61,674 nucleotides of DNA from Chlamydiota bacterium (GCA_013287815.1 JABDDC010000008.1:1-61674); one strand, 5' to 3'. Positions 1-7,907 are shown, counted from the stretch's first letter. Program-made: numbers and translations. The notes: generated by a model not told the origin, from the letters alone.

Positions 1-130
1 CAAGGTGATTGAGCTTTTATTAATCCTAATCGTTTTAAATGTTGGAAGTCGTCTCGCAATGTTCGGTCTGCGGAGGGTTTGATAGCTTTGATTTAATCTT
101 TGCTAAATTATATCCTTTGCCGTCGTCTAT

Positions 131-214
131 GAAAGGGGCCGTGAAGGAGCCGTGCCTGCCTTATGCATCAGAGTTACGCATAACGCAGGCACGACCCCTT
201 TCACGACCCCTTTC
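131..214. repeat. Long imperfect palindrome with internal CGTGAAAGGGG repeats
   Basis: Left arm 131-166 and right arm 178-214 are reverse complements with only a few mismatches and an 11-base loop. The inner stem pairs GTGCCTGC..TTATGC with GCATAA.GCAGGCAC. The outer stem is built from two copies of a GAAAGGGGYCGT word. It would fold as a ~36-bp hairpin on either strand. The first 292 bases of the window hold no credible gene. A 65-codon open frame crosses this palindrome but has no ribosome site and no recognisable product. Confidence 0.75.
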
Positions 215-292
215 ACGCTTCATTCTTAAGGCTTGATCGAGCGTAAAAGAGCGTTTGCCTCTTGTGCGTATTTGTTGATTCGTCTGGATCGA

Positions 293-724
293 TTAACTAC
301 TTAATGCATAATCTATAGAAAAATCGGGAAAAGCATGTTTAATCTTTGTAATGATCTTCAGACTAGGGTTGCAGCGTTTTCCCTCGAGCCGTTGATAACT
401 ATAAATAGTTTCAAACCCCATTTTATTTGCAGCTTGTTGCTGGGTAAGGCCTTGCTTGATCCTGGAATAACGAACCATAAAAGCAAACGCGATCTGGGGA
501 TCAAGAGCAACTTCTACAATAAAGCGGGAGAGACGTATTGATTCATTTGGCAGCGCGGCAAGGTCTCTAGAATCAAGTGGCTCTTCAACATAAAGATTCA
601 GAGCCTCCTGCATATTGGTTTGCAGCTCATCCATTGAATTAGCTTCGGTAAGGCATCCAGGTAATTCAATGCATTGTGCCCAAAAACCGGTTCCCTCTTT
701 ATGAACTTTGAAATGGTACTTCAT
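293..724 (-). CDS. HicB-type antitoxin with C-terminal HTH
   Basis: Antitoxin of a type II toxin-antitoxin pair. It should bind and block the adjacent HicA-like RNase and repress its own operon. Residues 1-75 match the HicB fold: a start like MKYHFKVHKEGTGFWAQC, then a conserved LPGCLTEA turn and a helix around DELQTNMQEALNLYVEE. Residues ~86-130 are a Cro/C1-like helix-turn-helix (GLTQQQAANKMGF..YQRLEG). At 143 aa this is a normal length for the HTH-bearing HicB class. It lies just downstream of, and overlaps, the hicA reading frame (hicA stop 699-701, hicB start 722-724), so the two are probably translationally coupled. Family assignment is confident; which RNA the partner cuts is unknown. 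Confidence 0.85.
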   Translation of the reverse strand: MKYHFKVHKEGTGFWAQCIELPGCLTEANSMDELQTNMQEALNLYVEEPLDSRDLAALPNESIRLSRFIVEVALDPQIAFAFMVRYSRIKQGLTQQQAANKMGFETIYSYQRLEGKRCNPSLKIITKIKHAFPDFSIDYALSS

Positions 725-920
725 GGACTGATCCTCGCTTATTTTCTTCTAATATTTTTCTAAGAGTATGCTCTGTGCCTTTCTTTAGTTCAATATGATT
801 GGGTATAATAACGATTGGACACCCTTTCTTTTTCAATTTCCAATGGCTACCCTTGCCGGCACCAGGTACTAGTTCGTATCCTGCATCATAGAAGAGCTTT
901 CTTAAATCTTTCCCACTAAT
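699..920 (-). pseudogene. HicA-type mRNA interferase, start codon missing
   Basis: The minus-strand frame between 956 and 699 encodes a recognisable HicA toxin: P-I-S-G-K-D-L-R-K-L-F near the start, then a G-K-G-S-H-W motif carrying the catalytic His of the dsRBD-like fold, then C-P-I-V-I-I-P-N-H and a C-terminal helix. It overlaps the hicB start by 26 bases, the normal order for this operon. No ATG, GTG or TTG lies in frame between the upstream stop (957-959) and the conserved core. A TTG is present at the right distance but one base out of frame, next to a CCTTTCC run, so a single-base deletion may have removed the start. The given boundary begins at an ATT (918-920). Either an unusual start codon is used or the toxin is dead; I lean to dead. 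Confidence 0.65.
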
Positions 921-1224
921 AGGAAAGGCAAATCTCTTGTTTTTATTACCTTTATATTACCAAATATCGTAGGTAAAGTCAATAATAGTTTTTCTTTTGA
1001 ATTTCAAGAAGAGGTTGGAGGCTGTAAAGTGCCCTTCCTACACACTTTTTCAGTCATTTTAAGGATTATATGCACTTAAAAGCTTCAGAGAAGACTGTGC
1101 AAAACCCAAATCATTTACGTTTAACAGATTAAAAATTCAACTATTTATTTATTTTAATTGCATAAATATTATAATTAAGTTAGATCTAATTCGTTTTTAT
1201 ATCAACTAGTTTTCGGAGGATCTT

Positions 1225-1377
1225 ATGAACAATATGAATCTAAACTCAGGTGATCAATTATCCAATATATTCCAGGATTTAAGCCAATACGGCAAGGCAG
1301 GGCACGAGCAAATCGAATTCACCCGCAATAAAAGGGGTAGACCCAACAGTCGTGTCACCAGCCGCCACTTGGATTAA
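1225..1377 (+). CDS. Small 50-aa protein of unknown function
   Basis: A 50-codon frame begins ATG AAC AAT ATG and ends TAA at 1375-1377. A strong ribosome site (CGGAGGATCTT, GGAGG at 1215-1219) sits at good spacing, and a TATAAT-like box lies ~55 bases upstream in AT-rich DNA. The product has an acidic/polar N-terminal half (NLNSGDQLSNIFQDLSQYG) and a basic tail (TRNKRGRPNSRVTSRHLD). It matches no family I know. A clear hairpin terminator follows within 35 bases, so this is a self-contained small transcription unit between the HicAB locus and the 488-aa unknown. That combination of ribosome site and terminator is the case for it being real. Confidence 0.5.
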   Translation: MNNMNLNSGDQLSNIFQDLSQYGKAGHEQIEFTRNKRGRPNSRVTSRHLD

Positions 1378-1409
1378 TTAAGCGGAATTCTGGCATTCAA
1401 ACCGACCAT

Positions 1410-1440
1410 ATGGGGTGTTAATAAACAGAAGACACCCCAT
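1410..1440 (+). terminator. Hairpin terminator of the 50-aa gene
   Basis: ATGGGGTGT (1410-1418) and ACACCCCAT (1432-1440) form a perfect 9-bp stem with a 13-base loop, followed by CTTGTTATTT. It lies 33 bases after the small gene's stop. It also sits just past the 3' end of the opposite-strand 488-aa gene, so it may serve both. Confidence 0.6.
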
Positions 1441-1495
1441 CTTGTTATTTCCTCGATCCTGTTCTCTCCCTGTGCTCGAAAGGATAAAATATTTT

Positions 1496-2962
1496 TTATG
1501 ATATCTTTGTGGCTATCTCTGCATTCAGATAAGACATTCCATTGGTAATGTTGTATCGAAAATTCACTGTTTGATCTGTAGACTTTGCAAATGACGTTCC
1601 TCCGTCTCTAAGACGTCCACATTCGAAACATTCCATTATTTTGACTTTTTCTTCATGAGGATTGGCCCAGCATAGAGCATAATCCTGTTTTTTGCTGTCA
1701 TATCCGAATACTGCGACACCATGCCGATTATAAACTGTAATATCGCTCTTAAAATCAGGGTAATCAGTGTTCATTTTTTCAAGTTTTTTCCTTGCCTCTT
1801 CTTCGGTTATTGCTGTGGGTATATATGAATAAGCATCATAAGCTATTCCATTTACAGCATTTCTTGGGTCGATGTACATAACAGGTTGGCTTGTTTCATC
1901 CACTTCTGTGATTTCAATAAATTCATTTTTTTGCGCGAAGGTAAATTTTATGCTGCCGCAAAATATCACACGTGCATTTTCGGAGGGAGTCGAAATAGTT
2001 GGACGCGTTAGCATTTTACCATTGATCGACACTAGGTAAGAGGGTCTCTTATATTTATCTGTCCATAGTTGTGAAAACACGACTTTTGCTATACCATTTA
2101 CTCTATCACAAATAACAACCCCATTATCAAGCGTATATTCTTTAACTTGAACCTGTGCAATAGAACTTGCTGAACCAAGTCCAGAAGATGGTGTAGGAGT
2201 TGGAGTAGGGCTTGTTAATCCCAGTCCTGAAGATGGAGTCTGACCTGTGTTGTATACCATGACAGGAGTAGTGGCATGTTGCCCTAAATCAAAAAACATT
2301 TCAGACTCTCCAATCTGGACTTTGAAAAGCTTACATCCATAAGGGACCTTAAACTTAGGATAATCAGTCGATTTCACTTGTTCAACGGACGTATTTGTTT
2401 GAGAAGGTATTAATTTAGCAATTGATTGCTTTAATTTTTCACAAAAATTGCAATCCCACAATGCTTTATGGCTAACCTCTCTCACACTGATGTCCAAAAG
2501 ACGTTTACTATACACTGGATTTCGCTTATTTGTAACTGCATTTGCAATTTCTGCAATAAATTCATCAATCGGTGTAATAGGGGATATTTGTTCTTGATAT
2601 AATTTTTTTAACAAAGCATCAATTCGATTTTTTTCCTGATCGGATTCATTAATAATTACGCTAAAACTAAATATTTTACCATCATTTAAACTTTTGACTT
2701 GAGTTGCAGCTTGAGGGTTTATATTTTCCAAACTCTTAACGAGAACAGACAATTTCATCGAAAATCCGTATGAACGTCCATAATCATGTTTATTACGGGA
2801 CTGAATTTGCCCATCAATTTTTTCAGCAAATTGGTAGTATGAGCCATCGACATTAACGAATACTGTCCTATCCTCTTGCTCATTGCCTTGTACGTTTGCA
2901 GGATTAATGGTACAGGTTTCTACGTATTTGTATCCTGATGGTCCTAAGGCGCTGCTAAACAT
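1496..2962 (-). CDS. 488-aa protein of unknown function with a Pro/Thr/Ser linker
   Basis: I do not recognise the family. The start is supported by GGAGAA 9 bases before the ATG. There is no signal peptide or membrane segment. Residues 1-230 are a globular N-terminal region rich in charged beta/helix segments. Residues ~235-270 form a low-complexity linker with repeated SSGLG and PTPTP words. The C-terminal ~220 residues look like a second folded domain ending in a Cys-rich patch (CWANPHEEK..MECFECGRL). The two-domain plan with a flexible linker and no export signal would suit a type III secreted effector or a multi-domain cytosolic protein, but nothing in the sequence proves either. It sits between a small gene and a transposon scrap, so it may be accessory DNA. 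Confidence 0.75.
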   Translation of the reverse strand: MFSSALGPSGYKYVETCTINPANVQGNEQEDRTVFVNVDGSYYQFAEKIDGQIQSRNKHDYGRSYGFSMKLSVLVKSLENINPQAATQVKSLNDGKIFSFSVIINESDQEKNRIDALLKKLYQEQISPITPIDEFIAEIANAVTNKRNPVYSKRLLDISVREVSHKALWDCNFCEKLKQSIAKLIPSQTNTSVEQVKSTDYPKFKVPYGCKLFKVQIGESEMFFDLGQHATTPVMVYNTGQTPSSGLGLTSPTPTPTPSSGLGSASSIAQVQVKEYTLDNGVVICDRVNGIAKVVFSQLWTDKYKRPSYLVSINGKMLTRPTISTPSENARVIFCGSIKFTFAQKNEFIEITEVDETSQPVMYIDPRNAVNGIAYDAYSYIPTAITEEEARKKLEKMNTDYPDFKSDITVYNRHGVAVFGYDSKKQDYALCWANPHEEKVKIMECFECGRLRDGGTSFAKSTDQTVNFRYNITNGMSYLNAEIATKIS

Positions 2963-3117
2963 AATCTATTCTCCATAAAATTGATTTTTAATTAAAAACC
3001 GTTGCATTTGCTAACAAAACACTAAATATGTAAATAATGTCATAAACATGTATTAAAACTCAAGCTTAAATAATTTATTGTCTAACTTGTGAATTAGTTG
3101 ATTTCGCTAAATTATTT

Positions 3118-3500
3118 TCAGTGTTCGAGCAATTTGATGCCAGCAGATTTTAACGAACCATCACTGTTTACGTAAGTATACAGCGTTGCAGTGGTAATGT
3201 TGAGTCTTTTTGCCACTTCTGTTGCTATTGATTTTTTATCCGACATAGCTGCTGAAGCCATTCTCAATGTAGCAGCATCTACTTTACATGGACGTCCGCC
3301 CATTCTTCCTCTTGCCCGTGCAGCTGCTAACCCGGCATTTGTCCGTTCTACAATCAACTCTCGCTCAAATTCCGCCAAGGCAGCAAATAGGCCAAATACA
3401 AGACGACCGTTCGGTGTGGTGGTGTCAATTTGGGCTCCATGGCCTGCAAGTACTTTAAAACCTATTAAGAGGTCGTAGCTTAACAGACGATTTAGTCGAC
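3118..3500 (-). pseudogene. Serine recombinase (Tn3-type resolvase), C-terminal fragment
   Basis: The minus frame is open from 3513 and shows the end of the resolvase catalytic core and its DNA-binding tail. K-V-L-A-G-H-G-A-Q-I-D-T-T-T is followed by the signature GRLVFGLFAALAEFEREL, then IVERTNAGLAAARARGRMGGRP and an HTH-like tail (VAKRLNITTATLYTYV). The N-terminal half with the nucleophilic Ser is missing. The frame ends at a TAG (3514-3516) inside the oppositely oriented transposase fragment. A resolvase would resolve cointegrates at a res site, but this remnant cannot be active. Divergent placement beside TnpA matches Tn3-like organisation after an internal deletion. Confidence 0.85.
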
Positions 3501-4349
3501 TTATTGATTGAGACTATCCATCACATAGGTGCTAGAGCTGAACGAAAAGTTGAACGAGAGTTACTGGATGACCTAAAACGCGTAACAGGAAAAAATGATC
3601 TCTTATTTGAGCTTGCAGACGCGGCGCTTGGAAAGCCGGATGGTATCGTGCGAGATGTCGTATTCCCAGTGGTTAAGGAAGAGACACTGCGTAATCTTGT
3701 GAAAGAATGGAAATCAACTGGACCTACCTACAGAACGACTTTAAGAACGGTTATAAGGAACTCTTACAAAGGACATTATCGGCGTATGGTACCAAAACTC
3801 TTGGAGATTTTGGATTTCCGCTCAAATAATGACCACCACAAACCTGTCATTCAAGCCATTAATCTAATCAAACGTTATGCAGAAACACAATTGCAAACCT
3901 TTCCTGCCAATGAGGAAGTACCACTTGATGGTGTTGTGCGTGGGCTCTGGCGTGAAGCCGTTATTGAAAAAGACGCTAAGGGAAATTCTCGCGTCAATCG
4001 CATTACTTATGAAGTTGCTGTGCTTGAAGCCTTGCGCACTAAATTGCGATGTAAAGAAATCTGGGTAGTGGGTGCCAATCGTTATCGTAATCCAGATGAA
4101 GATCTCCCTCCTGATTTCGAAGAAAACAGTACAGCCTATTATCAGGCACTCAACCTTCCTACGGAAGCTGATAAGTTCATTGCAGAACTACAAACTGAAG
4201 TGAAGCAAGCTCTGACAACATTCGATGAAGGTCTTCCAAGAAACCCTAAAGTTAAACTCAATAAAAAAAGCGGTGGATGGATCACCTTAACACCTCTTGA
4301 CGCCCAACCTAATCCACCCAATTTGACAGCATTGAATGTCAGCGTGTAA
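3471..4349 (+). pseudogene. Tn3-family transposase (TnpA), internal fragment
   Basis: The plus frame (open from 3459) carries the TnpA core that precedes and enters the DDE domain: D-L-L-I-E-T-I-H-H-I-G-A-R-A-E-R, then FELADAALGKPDGIVRDVVFPV, KSTGPTYRTTLRTVIRNSY, LEILDFRSNNDHHKPVIQA, and E-I-W-V-V-G-A-N-R-Y-R-N-P-D-E-D-L-P. A full TnpA is about 950-1000 aa; only ~293 residues remain. Both the N-terminal DNA-binding part and the C-terminal half are gone. The left end runs into the resolvase fragment and the right end abuts an unrelated epimerase fragment within a few bases, so the element is deleted at both sides and immobile. Confidence 0.85.
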
Positions 4350-4549
4350 CTCATAGTACAGCCCACATAAATTGGGTGCATGAGGATTTCCTCATTAAAG
4401 AGGAAGTTCAAGACTGGAGTGAGCTCCCGCTTTGGCTTTCCAAAGAGCGTCAAATGCCAGGTTTTATGCAAATCAACTCTCAAAAAGCAATCAATGCAGG
4501 ATTAAGCTTTCGTTCGCTTACTGAAACAATCTCCTCTATCTTACACTGA
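4346..4549 (+). pseudogene. NAD-dependent epimerase/dehydratase, C-terminal fragment
   Basis: The frame directly after the transposase fragment reads V-T-H-S-T-A-H-I-N-W-V-H-E-D-F-L, then EEVQDWSELPLWLSKE and GFMQINSQKAINAGLSFRSL, ending at TGA 4547-4549. This is the substrate-side C-terminus of short-chain NAD-dependent epimerase-like proteins: the W-V-x-x-x-F-L motif, the P-L-W stretch, and the A-I-N-A-G-L-x-F-R-P-like ending. About 67 residues remain of a ~330-aa protein, and there is no Rossmann domain. It was probably truncated when the Tn3-like element inserted or recombined here. Confidence 0.65.
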
Positions 4550-4887
4550 ATGGCCTAGAAAAGTTTTTTCAAGGAGAGTCTGATACTACCTATTGGATTG
4601 GTTATGATAAAGATACCACTTTTGCTTTTTTGATTACCTCTCCTGAAGGTGAAGATGTGACTACCTTAGATTTGTTCATTTGTGACCTGAATTATTTGGG
4701 GAAGGGAATTGCTGTATCAATGATTCAGCAGTTTTTAATCAGCCAGTTTCCAAATGTGAAAAGGGTTCTGATAGATCCTGAAGCGACCAATAAACGAGCC
4801 ATCCACGTTTACCAAAAAGTAGGCTTTAAGATCATTGGAGAGTTTATTGCAAGCTGGCATCCTGTACCGCATTATCAAATGGAATAA
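4546..4887 (+). pseudogene. GNAT-family acetyltransferase, N-terminally truncated
   Basis: The frame encodes the acetyl-CoA-binding half of a GNAT enzyme of the aminoglycoside 6'-N-acetyltransferase/IucB-like type: T-L-D-L-F-I-C-D, then NYLGKGIAVSMIQQFL (the Q/RxxGxG/A-equivalent P-loop), VKRVLIDPEATNKRAIHVY and QKVGFKIIGEF. These are motifs A and B of the fold. The usual N-terminal ~70-80 residues are absent, and the frame opens inside the tail of the epimerase fragment with no ribosome site. A shorter product from a start near 4630 (85 aa) is conceivable but would lack the first strands of the fold. I treat it as a remnant. Confidence 0.6.
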
Positions 4888-4934
4888 TATATGAAAGATT
4901 TGTTAACATACTCTTCAATCCCAAGGAATACTTT

Positions 4935-5387
4935 ATGAAAAAATACTTAAGCTTTTCTCTGTTTTTTATCTTATCGTGCACTTCACTATTTGCTTTAGAT
5001 ATCAGTGATCAAAATGAGATCGATAAGAGTATTGAACACTTTACGCATGCATGGAATGATTGTGAAGGAAAGGGGTCTGGAGATTACTATGCTCAAGACG
5101 CAGATTTTGTGAATATATTTGGGACAGCTTTTGCAGGAAAGCAAGAAATTGAGAATCGTCACATGAAGATCCATGAGACTTTTCTAAAAGGCTCAATATT
5201 TGAAGTAGTTGAGACAAAAGTACGAGAAGCAAAACCTGAAGTTGTGATCGCTCAAGTCTATTGGAAAGTGACTAATATTCAAAAGCCTGGAGCAGAAACT
5301 ATGAAAGGTATCTTTACTCACACTTTTGTTAAAAACAATGGCCTATGGGAAATTGCAGCGACTCAAAATACGTTAATTTCTCCTTAA
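4935..5387 (+). CDS. Exported SnoaL-like (SgcJ/EcaC-type, NTF2-fold) protein
   Basis: A 150-aa protein with a clean signal peptide (residues 1-20: lysines, a hydrophobic core, then LFALDIS). The mature part is a SnoaL/DUF4440-like NTF2 fold: H-F-T-H-A-W-N-D, then GDYYAQDADFVNIFGTAFAGK, a QVYWKVTN strand and a final G-L-W-E-I-A-A-T-Q-N-T strand. Such proteins are small-molecule-binding or of unknown activity; no catalytic residue can be assigned. AAGGAA lies 7 bases before the ATG. It is the only intact gene in a run of fragments and stops 3 bases before the phosphotransferase pseudogene, so the two were probably cotranscribed. Confidence 0.75.
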   Translation: MKKYLSFSLFFILSCTSLFALDISDQNEIDKSIEHFTHAWNDCEGKGSGDYYAQDADFVNIFGTAFAGKQEIENRHMKIHETFLKGSIFEVVETKVREAKPEVVIAQVYWKVTNIQKPGAETMKGIFTHTFVKNNGLWEIAATQNTLISP

Positions 5388-5390
5388 TCC

Positions 5391-5862
5391 ATGCATGCTC
5401 TTATCAATTGGTATCAAAATAACCTTCATCTTAAAGATGCTACTTTTTCACGCATCGATCATGATGATGCGATGGTTGCAGTCGTCTATAAGGTCACACA
5501 ACCTAATGACAGAGAGCTCATTTTAAAAGTTTGTGAACGCCCAAACGACTACTTACGAGAAAAGTATTTTTTAAAATTCTTTGCTGATAAATTGCCAGTG
5601 CCACGCATTATCCAACTTGTGGAACCTGAAGCAAATATCCATGGAGCCATTTTAATGGAGTATCTACCAGGAACATTGCTTAAAACAATGGACTTTACCG
5701 ATGCACTTGCATATGAGCTCATTACTTGCCCGTATTCATATAAATCGTGTAGCTGGTTATGGAGATCTTATACACCCACAAGCTTTAACCCCTAATCCCC
5801 GCATTCATTTTACTTTGAAATTTGAAGAAGGTTTGGATGAATGCAGCGACCACTTAAGATTA
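5391..5862 (+). pseudogene. APH-family phosphotransferase, frameshifted and truncated
   Basis: Residues 1-110 are the N-lobe of an aminoglycoside-phosphotransferase-like kinase: a V-V-Y-K-V-T strand, ELILKVCERPNDYLREKYFL with the ATP-lobe Lys, then L-P-V-P-R-I-I and GAILMEYLPGTLL (hinge). Near 5715 the frame breaks. The continuation is in another frame (SLLARIHINRVAGYGDL, then HFTLKFEEGLDECSDHL) and stops matching at about 5860, before the catalytic HxDxxxxN loop. The 3' part runs into the opposite-strand toxin gene, so the catalytic lobe is lost. The substrate cannot be told. This was not a functional resistance gene in its present state. Confidence 0.75.
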
Positions 5863-6005
5863 CTCTCCATCAATTTTAAGCTTTTTATAACAGCTTTCCG
5901 AGCGATCACTTTACTCTTATCGGCGATTAATTCTTTTAAATCATCCTCGCCATTTTCTGTGTATTTAAGATCAAATTCATCACTCAGCATCTTTGACCAT
6001 CTCAT
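5805..6005 (-). pseudogene. RelE/ParE-like toxin, C-terminally truncated
   Basis: It lies directly downstream of the ribbon-helix-helix antitoxin and overlaps its 3' end by 26 bases, the usual toxin position. The first ~50 residues fit the RelE/ParE fold N-terminus (F-D-L-K-Y-T-E-N-G-E-D-D-L-K-E-L, then a KAVIKSLKLMESN helix). After E-S-N-L-K the sequence no longer matches. The last ~16 residues are encoded by antisense of the phosphotransferase remnant. A complete toxin is 85-110 aa, so the catalytic C-terminal strands and active-site Arg/His/Tyr are missing. A recombination junction near 5860 explains both broken genes. Confidence 0.6.
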
Positions 6006-6231
6006 CCAGTTCAGCTGCGCTTATTACCCGGCCCTTTCCCTCTTTGGATTGCTGAATTGATTCTCTAAGCCTCTTTTTAAATTTCTCTTCTTTGAGATCT
6101 TGCAGCCCTTTTAAAATCATTTCATAGGCAAAATCTTTTATGGAGACTCTGGCTTTTACGCACTCGGTTTTGAGTTGGAAGTGCGCGTCTTCTGGGATGT
6201 CGAAACTTAATCTAACCATGTGTTCTTTCAT
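5980..6231 (-). CDS. Ribbon-helix-helix antitoxin
   Basis: An 83-aa protein: an N-terminal RHH segment (MVRLSFDIPEDAHFQLKTEC, then VKARVSIKDFAYEMILKGL) that would dimerise and bind operator DNA, and an acidic/basic C-terminal tail that in such antitoxins wraps the toxin. AAGGAGG lies 5-6 bases before the ATG at 6231. The gene is intact although its toxin partner is cut short, so it now acts, at most, as an orphan repressor or an antidote to related toxins. A plausible promoter with an overlapping palindrome lies just upstream. Confidence 0.75.
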   Translation of the reverse strand: MKEHMVRLSFDIPEDAHFQLKTECVKARVSIKDFAYEMILKGLQDLKEEKFKKRLRESIQQSKEGKGRVISAAELDEMVKDAE

Positions 6232-6255
6232 AATATCCTCCTTGGTCTATATATC

Positions 6256-6289
6256 AGTATACCAGAAAACATATTTGTATGTAAATATG
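6256..6289 (-). promoter_or_regulatory. Promoter and operator of the RHH antitoxin operon
   Basis: On the minus strand a TTTACA -35 (6280-6285) and TATACT -10 (6256-6261) are separated by 18 bases. The inverted repeat CATATTT-6-AAATATG (6270-6276/6283-6289) overlaps the -35 box, a natural site for autorepression by the RHH protein. Confidence 0.5.
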
Positions 6290-6300
6290 CAAATATTTTT

Positions 6301-6346
6301 ATATTATTGTATTACAGCGGTGTATATTATTGTATTACAGCGGTGT
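6301..6346. repeat. Perfect 23-bp tandem duplication containing TATTACAG
   Basis: Two identical 23-base units (6301-6323 and 6324-6346) each contain TTGTATTACAGCGGTG. A third, partial TATTACAG follows at ~6357-6364. The rest of 6290-6506 holds no gene. The TATTACAG word also forms the palindrome in front of the mazEF pair at 16372-16386. Confidence 0.7.
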
Positions 6347-6506
6347 AATGTGACAGTATTACAGTTAACATTTCGACAACACTCATGCTTGATGCAGCTG
6401 TTTACAAATATGGCACGAATTAGAAAATTGCGGGTAAAAACAGCCCGGGGACTGACTTGCGTTATGCGTTGAAAAGATTTCATCAATCCTTCTTGTGAAG
6501 GTTTTT

Positions 6507-7907
6507 TTAACGGATTTCATCGATGAGAAGAGGCTTTCGATTAAAGAGATTGATGATATTATTATCGGTAACGCCTTTTAGCGCCTTGGATTTAATTACC
6601 TGTGCTGTCTGACAGTTGGATAATTCACTTTCATAGGTCCTGCTTAACATAACCATTTTATTATTGTTTTTAGTCAAAGTAAAATTTCCCCTCAAAAACT
6701 GAGTGAGAAATCTAGTATAGAGTTGAAATGAACGTACATCTAAATCTTCTTCAAGTTGTGTGATAATCAATAAGATGGCTTTGATCTGGTCAACAGAACA
6801 TTTTTCTGCCACTGCTACTGCGAATTTTTTGATGATCTCTTTTTCTTTATTCGTTGCTTGCTGTTGTGTTGTTAGGTGATGTGTGACCATTAAGGAGAGC
6901 AAATTATTCAAATCGATCATAAGGACATCTTTTGCGTTCGCTAATGATAATGTATTGAGTAGCCGTTCGACCGTTTCTTCCAGATTTCTCTTAATAATAT
7001 TATCTATGGCTTTTGTTCCGACTTTGATAAATTGTGTTTCAGTAGTGTGGTGGGCAACAACTTGTTCTTCTGAAAATGAACCGGTAAAGACCATTTTACT
7101 TAAAATTAGGGTATAATTGGAACGTTCTTCCATGACAAATTTTTGCTTACTACTCGTAATGCATAAAGCTTTATCTACTACAAAAAAATAGCCCTTTTGC
7201 AGCTTTTTGAATGGGCCTTCTGATTCTATCGACATGCCGTTTAAATTGGAGAAATGCTGTGGACAGAGATGCTCTTCGATATAAACAGGAGCTCGGCAAA
7301 ACGTTTGGGCAATGATATTGATGATCCCGATCCTGGCTAGTTTAAATTGAAAAGCACTTGCTTCTGCCAAATTAGATGAACGCTCAGCTTTACTGCAGTA
7401 TCTGCTCGGACAGATAAAGCATGCTGCCAATCCAAGTAATAAGGAGCTACCTATGGATAGGCCAGTACCAAGTCCCATTGGAATAAATTTAAATAAACCG
7501 ATGCTAAAGTCAGCTACGCTAGTTGTTAATTTTGAACAAGGCGATTTCTTCTTAAATTCTAATCGTTTAGTCCTTGTCCTTGCGATAGTTTCTCTTCCGA
7601 TGGATTCCCGCCTATGACTATGACTATGACTATGACGTGGCGTAATATTAGGGCTGTAGCGGCTGCTGTGGCTAATTTCTATAGTAGAGCCTTCTAGACG
7701 TCCAGGTGATTGGATTGGCGATGAAACATGATGGACAACAATATGCAGTTCACTTGGACTAGGGGCTAGAGGTAAATTATCGTCTTGCGTATTCTGAAGA
7801 TTAAACTTGTGATCATCTTCATCCAGCACTTGCTCTTCTTCTCTGGCGACAGAATATAGAAAGATAGGACTGTCAGACGGTCTTATGTTAAGAGGGGGGA
7901 CATACAC
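6507..7907 (-). CDS. 466-aa unknown protein with a hydrophobic hairpin (candidate inclusion-membrane protein)
   Basis: No family is recognisable. Residues 1-130 are polar and Ser/Pro/His-rich with an (SH)n run at 93-98 and basic patches (RTRTKRLEFKKK). Residues ~131-166 form one long bilobed hydrophobic stretch interrupted by PMGLGTG (SIGLFKFIP..GLSIGSSLLLGLAACFI), the pattern of two closely spaced membrane helices. The C-terminal ~290 residues are soluble, with mixed helices. There is no N-terminal signal peptide. A hairpin flanked by cytosolic-type tails is the hallmark used to predict chlamydial Inc proteins delivered by type III secretion, so an Inc-like role is inferred, not shown. It stands alone on the minus strand. 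Confidence 0.7.
   Translation of the reverse strand: MYVPPLNIRPSDSPIFLYSVAREEEQVLDEDDHKFNLQNTQDDNLPLAPSPSELHIVVHHVSSPIQSPGRLEGSTIEISHSSRYSPNITPRHSHSHSHRRESIGRETIARTRTKRLEFKKKSPCSKLTTSVADFSIGLFKFIPMGLGTGLSIGSSLLLGLAACFICPSRYCSKAERSSNLAEASAFQFKLARIGIINIIAQTFCRAPVYIEEHLCPQHFSNLNGMSIESEGPFKKLQKGYFFVVDKALCITSSKQKFVMEERSNYTLILSKMVFTGSFSEEQVVAHHTTETQFIKVGTKAIDNIIKRNLEETVERLLNTLSLANAKDVLMIDLNNLLSLMVTHHLTTQQQATNKEKEIIKKFAVAVAEKCSVDQIKAILLIITQLEEDLDVRSFQLYTRFLTQFLRGNFTLTKNNNKMVMLSRTYESELSNCQTAQVIKSKALKGVTDNNIINLFNRKPLLIDEIR

Noticed and set aside
39-236. 65-codon plus-strand frame at the window start
   Set aside because: It runs through the long palindrome, has no ribosome site and no recognisable product; it is explained by the repeat.
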